This document shows, one piece after another, positions 6,966 through 9,322 of a DNA stretch of 9,322 nucleotides. Every line of letters starts with the position of its first letter. Within the stretch, counting starts at the first letter, position 1. The translations under genes were made by a program, and so were the position numbers. The notes beneath the pieces are model-generated. The model was given only the letters and a program-made list of their open reading frames with translations. It searched no databases and was not told the DNA's origin. Source of the DNA: Clostridiaceae bacterium (GTDB taxonomy: Bacteria; Bacillota_A; Clostridia; Acetivibrionales; Acetivibrionaceae); contig JAAZCB010000846.1 of the NCBI GenBank assembly GCA_012513545.1, forward strand, positions 1-9,322, written 5' to 3'.

Positions 6966-6969
6966 TACT
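6941..6969 (+). promoter_or_regulatory. Sigma-A promoter of the NA37-ATPase genes
   Basis: TTGAAC (6941-6946, four of six), a 17-bp spacer and TATACT (6964-6969, five of six) make a good promoter directed at the NA37 gene. The -10 straddles the junction between the 102-bp palindrome and the 110-bp repeat. Transcription would start near 6976, so the ~120-nt 5' UTR is almost entirely the repeat. Confidence 0.55.
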
Positions 6970-7076
6970 ATATGGTTTATGTTTGGAAAGAGCTAGTATT
7001 TTAAGCTTAAAATGCCTTTATTCTGCTTAAAATATTGGCATCATTAATAAATGTTTTAAACCACAAATTATATGGT
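6967..7076 (-). repeat. 110-bp dispersed repeat, copy 2 (inverted relative to copy 1)
   Basis: This is the reverse complement of 970-1079 with nine substitutions and no gaps, and exactly equal in length. The internal hairpin stems are 6992-7006 and 7025-7039. Read on the plus strand they pair at all 15 positions, two of them wobbles. The copy ends 20 bp before the NA37 start codon and three bases before its ribosome binding site region. Similarity to copy 1 stops sharply at the 6967 side. Confidence 0.8.
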
Positions 7077-7096
7077 AAGGCAGGGGGAAGAATTGT

Positions 7097-8110
7097 ATGA
7101 ACCATGATATTATAATAAAACGTGCTGTACTGCATGTACTTGATAACGACTCGGGAATGTCCGTTCTGTCAAACAGCGAGCTTGAAGTAAGCGAAGAATT
7201 GTCCGACTACCTCGGAAAACATATTGATAAGATAGTTGACGATTCTAATGTCAAAAATGCCAGATTTGCAGGAGAAGACAATGCTATTCTCTTTTTATGT
7301 AAAATGATCAATGACAACGAGGACGATTTTTTAGCCATAACGACCGATATGACCAATAAACTGTTTGATTTGATGAAGCAACATGTTGATATTCCTTCGG
7401 CAGACCTTGTGTGCAGTATTTTTGAAATTGACGCGAAGAAGTATTTCGGAATGCTCAAGCTAAACTATAAACCCGGGTTTACGCATTGGGTGCACAATGA
7501 GCCTGAGGGAAGCGTAAACACAATTATAAAGCACAAGACACTGCTTCCCCAGGAAGGACAGAAATTAGAGGAGTGTGTAATTATAAGTCTCGAGGATTAC
7601 AGTGTAAGGGTAATGGAAAAGCAGTATGAAATAAACGGTGAGAAGGATTTCTATCTTACAAAGCATTACCTGAAGTGCACCTGCGATCTTTCCGACAATG
7701 CAAAACTGAAAATAATCGACAAGGTTACAAGAGATATTAACAAGAAATACTTTGATGAAGACTACGAGAAAGCAATAAAACTTAAAAAGGCAGTATCCGA
7801 AAGCTTTGAAGAGACGGCCTCGATACAGCTTGACCATGTTGCGGGCAAGGTATTCGAAAACAATATAAGTATTCGTGAAGAATATATTGAAGAGGTAACA
7901 AAGGCAGGTATTCATGAAAATGAGATAAGCGTTCCCGACAAGCTAATTGAGAAGAAGTATAAAAAACACAAAATTAAGACAGATAATGGAATAGAGATTG
8001 ATTTTCCTTTAGAATATGCAGGCAATAGTGAAAAGATTGAATTTATAAATAATCCGGACGGAACAATTTCAATAATTATAAAGAATGTCGGAAAGATAAT
8101 TAACAAGTAA
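7097..8110 (+). CDS. Nucleoid-associated protein, NA37/NdpA (YejK-like) family
   Basis: The protein has 337 residues, the normal size for the family. Recognisable features are the N-terminal IIIKRAVLHVLD (5-16), the mid-protein SADLVCSIFEID (101-112) and the conserved YFGMLKLNYKPGFTH (116-130). A basic, helix-rich C-terminal half contains VTRDINKKYFDEDYEKA. E. coli YejK/NdpA is a nucleoid-associated protein of unclear function; homologues occur widely, sometimes in mobile or defence regions. The ATG at 7097 follows an AGGGGGAAG stretch at about 7082-7090 with a fairly long spacer. It is probably co-transcribed with the ATPase gene 79 bp downstream. The promoter at 6941-6969 and the 110-bp repeat form its upstream region. 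The family call is from remembered sequence pattern, not from a search. Confidence 0.75.
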   Translation: MNHDIIIKRAVLHVLDNDSGMSVLSNSELEVSEELSDYLGKHIDKIVDDSNVKNARFAGEDNAILFLCKMINDNEDDFLAITTDMTNKLFDLMKQHVDIPSADLVCSIFEIDAKKYFGMLKLNYKPGFTHWVHNEPEGSVNTIIKHKTLLPQEGQKLEECVIISLEDYSVRVMEKQYEINGEKDFYLTKHYLKCTCDLSDNAKLKIIDKVTRDINKKYFDEDYEKAIKLKKAVSESFEETASIQLDHVAGKVFENNISIREEYIEEVTKAGIHENEISVPDKLIEKKYKKHKIKTDNGIEIDFPLEYAGNSEKIEFINNPDGTISIIIKNVGKIINK

Positions 8111-8189
8111 GAGTATTTATAAAGGCAACTAAAAAGACAGGAAATTACTTTATTTGCAGGTGGCTTGCTACAGAAGGGAGAGGAGTACT

Positions 8190-8948
8190 TTGGAGCTTAA
8201 GGAAATAAATCAGTATATCAGGAAACTCGAGCTTATGAGAGATAAAATTGAATCCTTTTCAAACTATCCCTTTTGCCTGTCTGCCATCCGGAATCTAAAG
8301 GAGCTCAATTTCCATCCTGGCGTTACTTTTTTTGTTGGTGAGAATGGGACAGGAAAATCAACCCTTCTCGAAGCAATTGCTGTAGAGTATGGATTTAACC
8401 CCGAAGGGGGAACAAAAAACTTTAACTTCTCTTCCATGGATACGCATTCAGGCCTGTATGAATATATTAAACTCACAAAAGGTGTTAAAAGACCTAAAGA
8501 TGGTTTTTTCCTCAGGGCGGAAAGCCTTTATAATGTTGCTACCAATATCGAAGAGCTTGACAGGGAGGGCAGAGGACCCAAAATTATTGATTCCTATGGG
8601 GGACGGTCTTTACATGAGCAGTCTCATGGAGAGTCATTTCTGGCAATCTTTATGAACAGGTTCAGGGGGAAAGGTGTATATATTCTCGATGAGCCGGAGG
8701 CTGCATTGTCGCCATCGAGACAAATGACAATGCTCACCAGAATGCATGAACTGGTAGGTATGGAGTCCCAATTTATCATAGCAACCCATTCTCCGATATT
8801 GATGGCCTATCCCAATGCTGTTATTTATGAATTAAAAGAGGATTTTAAGACAGTCAGGTACGAAGAAACTGAACACTATCAGGTAATGCGTACTTTCTTA
8901 AATAATACCGATAGGATGCTGGATATACTAATTAATGAAAAGTCCTGA
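8190..8948 (+). CDS. ABC-like AAA family ATPase (COG3910-type)
   Basis: The soluble protein has 252 residues. Walker A is GENGTGKS (50-57), preceded by the characteristic YPFCLSAIRNLKELNFHPGVTFFVG. The ABC-type signature is SHGES (145-149), Walker B is VYILDEPEAALS (163-174), and the switch histidine is H200 in ATHSPILM. This is the compact SMC/RecF-like ATPase type (AAA_21 group, COG3910) without a coiled coil. It is found in many Firmicutes as a stand-alone gene of unknown role. TTG at 8190 is preferred because GGGAGAGGAG (8176-8185) directly precedes it. The longer TTG at 8154 would place that site inside the gene and adds residues unlike the family. It lies 79 bp after the NA37 gene on the same strand, so it is likely in the same transcript. 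Confidence 0.85.
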   Translation: MELKEINQYIRKLELMRDKIESFSNYPFCLSAIRNLKELNFHPGVTFFVGENGTGKSTLLEAIAVEYGFNPEGGTKNFNFSSMDTHSGLYEYIKLTKGVKRPKDGFFLRAESLYNVATNIEELDREGRGPKIIDSYGGRSLHEQSHGESFLAIFMNRFRGKGVYILDEPEAALSPSRQMTMLTRMHELVGMESQFIIATHSPILMAYPNAVIYELKEDFKTVRYEETEHYQVMRTFLNNTDRMLDILINEKS

Positions 8949-9067
8949 GCAGTTAGTTATAAACAGTAGATCATGCTGACAGTGATTACTTGTGAAGCCT
9001 TTTAAACGCTGCACGACCTCAAGTTGAAATGAACTTTATGTTTAGCCGGAGAACTTCTTCAACACTT

Positions 9068-9128
9068 TGTAACCATTATCAGGCCGGATGAATAATATAC
9101 TACGTGAGTTAAATCAAATATGGTTACA
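9068..9128. repeat. 9-bp inverted repeat bracketing the small-protein upstream region
   Basis: TGTAACCAT (9068-9076) and ATGGTTACA (9120-9128) are perfect inverted copies 43 bp apart, ending five bases before the AAAGGAG ribosome binding site. They enclose a possible -10 region (AATAAT at 9091-9096, with TTGTAA at 9067-9072 as a weak -35). They could be an operator pair or the base of a leader stem. The 199-bp gap before the small gene holds nothing else recognisable. Confidence 0.35.
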
Positions 9129-9147
9129 TAGTGAAAGGAGATCGGAT

Positions 9148-9270
9148 ATGACTGACAAAGGTGGATTTTTTGGCGGATTGTTTGGGGACGACACAATTTT
9201 ATGGTTCATTATTCTTTTCTTACTTTTGTTCTGCGGATTTGGTGCAGTTGGCTGCAGGGATGATGTATAA
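9148..9270 (+). CDS. 40-residue membrane peptide, YjcZ-like small sporulation protein type
   Basis: The start ATG at 9148 is set by AAAGGAG (9134-9140) seven bases upstream; the earlier in-frame ATG at 9088 has no site and adds a charged, unrelated stretch. The peptide has a Gly/Phe-rich head (KGGFFGGLFGDD), one strong membrane segment (about 16-34, TILWFIILFLLLFCGFGAV) and a short CRDDV tail. This pattern resembles the many tiny Gly-rich, single-membrane-segment proteins of spore formers (YjcZ type), some of which are found in spores. That assignment rests on overall character, since so short a protein gives little homology signal. It is followed 28 bp downstream by a strong hairpin, so it probably forms a single-gene unit. 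No clear sporulation sigma promoter was found. Confidence 0.65.
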   Translation: MTDKGGFFGGLFGDDTILWFIILFLLLFCGFGAVGCRDDV

Positions 9271-9298
9271 GGTATAAAAAAAAGCTGTTTGGAGATCT

Positions 9299-9322
9299 TA
9301 AGGAGGTTAATAAACCTCCTTA
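9299..9322 (+). terminator. Hairpin, probable terminator cut by the window end
   Basis: A perfect 10-bp stem (TAAGGAGGTT 9299-9308 with AACCTCCTTA 9313-9322) around an AATA loop lies 28 bp after the small gene. Its position fits an intrinsic terminator, but the T-run that would confirm it lies beyond the window. The 5' arm contains AGGAGG, so a ribosome-binding-site-masking hairpin of a downstream gene is the alternative. Confidence 0.55.

Noticed and set aside
970..7076. The repeats as part of a CRISPR array
   Set aside because: There are only two copies, 6 kb apart and inverted, with no regularly spaced short repeats or cas genes.
8154..8189. Longer TTG start for the ATPase gene
   Set aside because: It would put the GGGAGAGGAG ribosome binding site inside the coding region and has no site of its own.
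8389..8655. 88-residue plus-strand frame inside the ATPase gene
   Set aside because: It is an out-of-frame shadow of the ATPase coding sequence, which has intact Walker motifs in the main frame.
9089..9118. Sigma-G-like promoter (TGAATA -35) for the small peptide gene
   Set aside because: The -35 matches but no acceptable -10 occurs at 17-18 bp spacing.

Overview
The window looks like chromosomal DNA of an anaerobic, spore-forming Clostridia species. The evidence is its AT-rich sequence, strong GGAGG-type ribosome binding sites, frequent TTG starts, a DUF2935 protein, a clostridial-type ABC-F protein, the R5P-dependent vitamin B6 pair pdxS-pdxT, and a tiny Gly/hydrophobic protein of the kind common in spore formers. 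A species name cannot be given from this sequence alone.

Layout: (1) 1-840, the 3' part of an FtsX/MacB-type ABC permease. (2) 841-1285, a gene-free stretch holding a ~257-bp imperfect palindrome with a 110-bp repeat (copy 1) nested inside. (3) 1286-2047, a DUF2935 (ferritin-like) protein. (4) 2048-2356, a structured leader, followed by an ABC-F ATPase (2357-3970). (5) 4026-5589, a promoter with candidate operator repeats and the pdxS-pdxT operon. (6) 5573-6727 on the minus strand, an MFS transporter whose 3' end overlaps pdxT by 17 bp. (7) 6728-7096, a divergent intergenic region with a ~102-bp palindrome, a promoter and copy 2 of the 110-bp repeat in inverted orientation. (8) 7097-8948, an NA37/NdpA-like nucleoid-associated protein and an ABC-like AAA ATPase. 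(9) 9148-9270, a 40-residue membrane peptide, then a strong hairpin at the window edge.

The most interesting content is regulatory. The leader of the ABC-F gene reads as a complete ribosome-sensing attenuator. It has a four-codon upstream ORF (MKIS) with its own Shine-Dalgarno, whose end overlaps the first strand of a three-way-junction stem. The second strand of that stem can instead form a 9-bp antiterminator with the 5' arm of a terminator hairpin. That terminator ends in six Ts directly before the ATG and also buries the gene's ribosome binding site. ABC-F proteins of this class protect ribosomes from antibiotics, so this would be a drug-induced switch.

The second notable item is the 110-bp repeat: two copies, exactly equal in length, 101/110 identical, inverted and 6 kb apart. 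Each is itself a hairpin, and each sits in the upstream region of a plus-strand gene. Copy 2 lies just downstream of a good promoter and would form nearly the whole 5' UTR of the NA37 gene.
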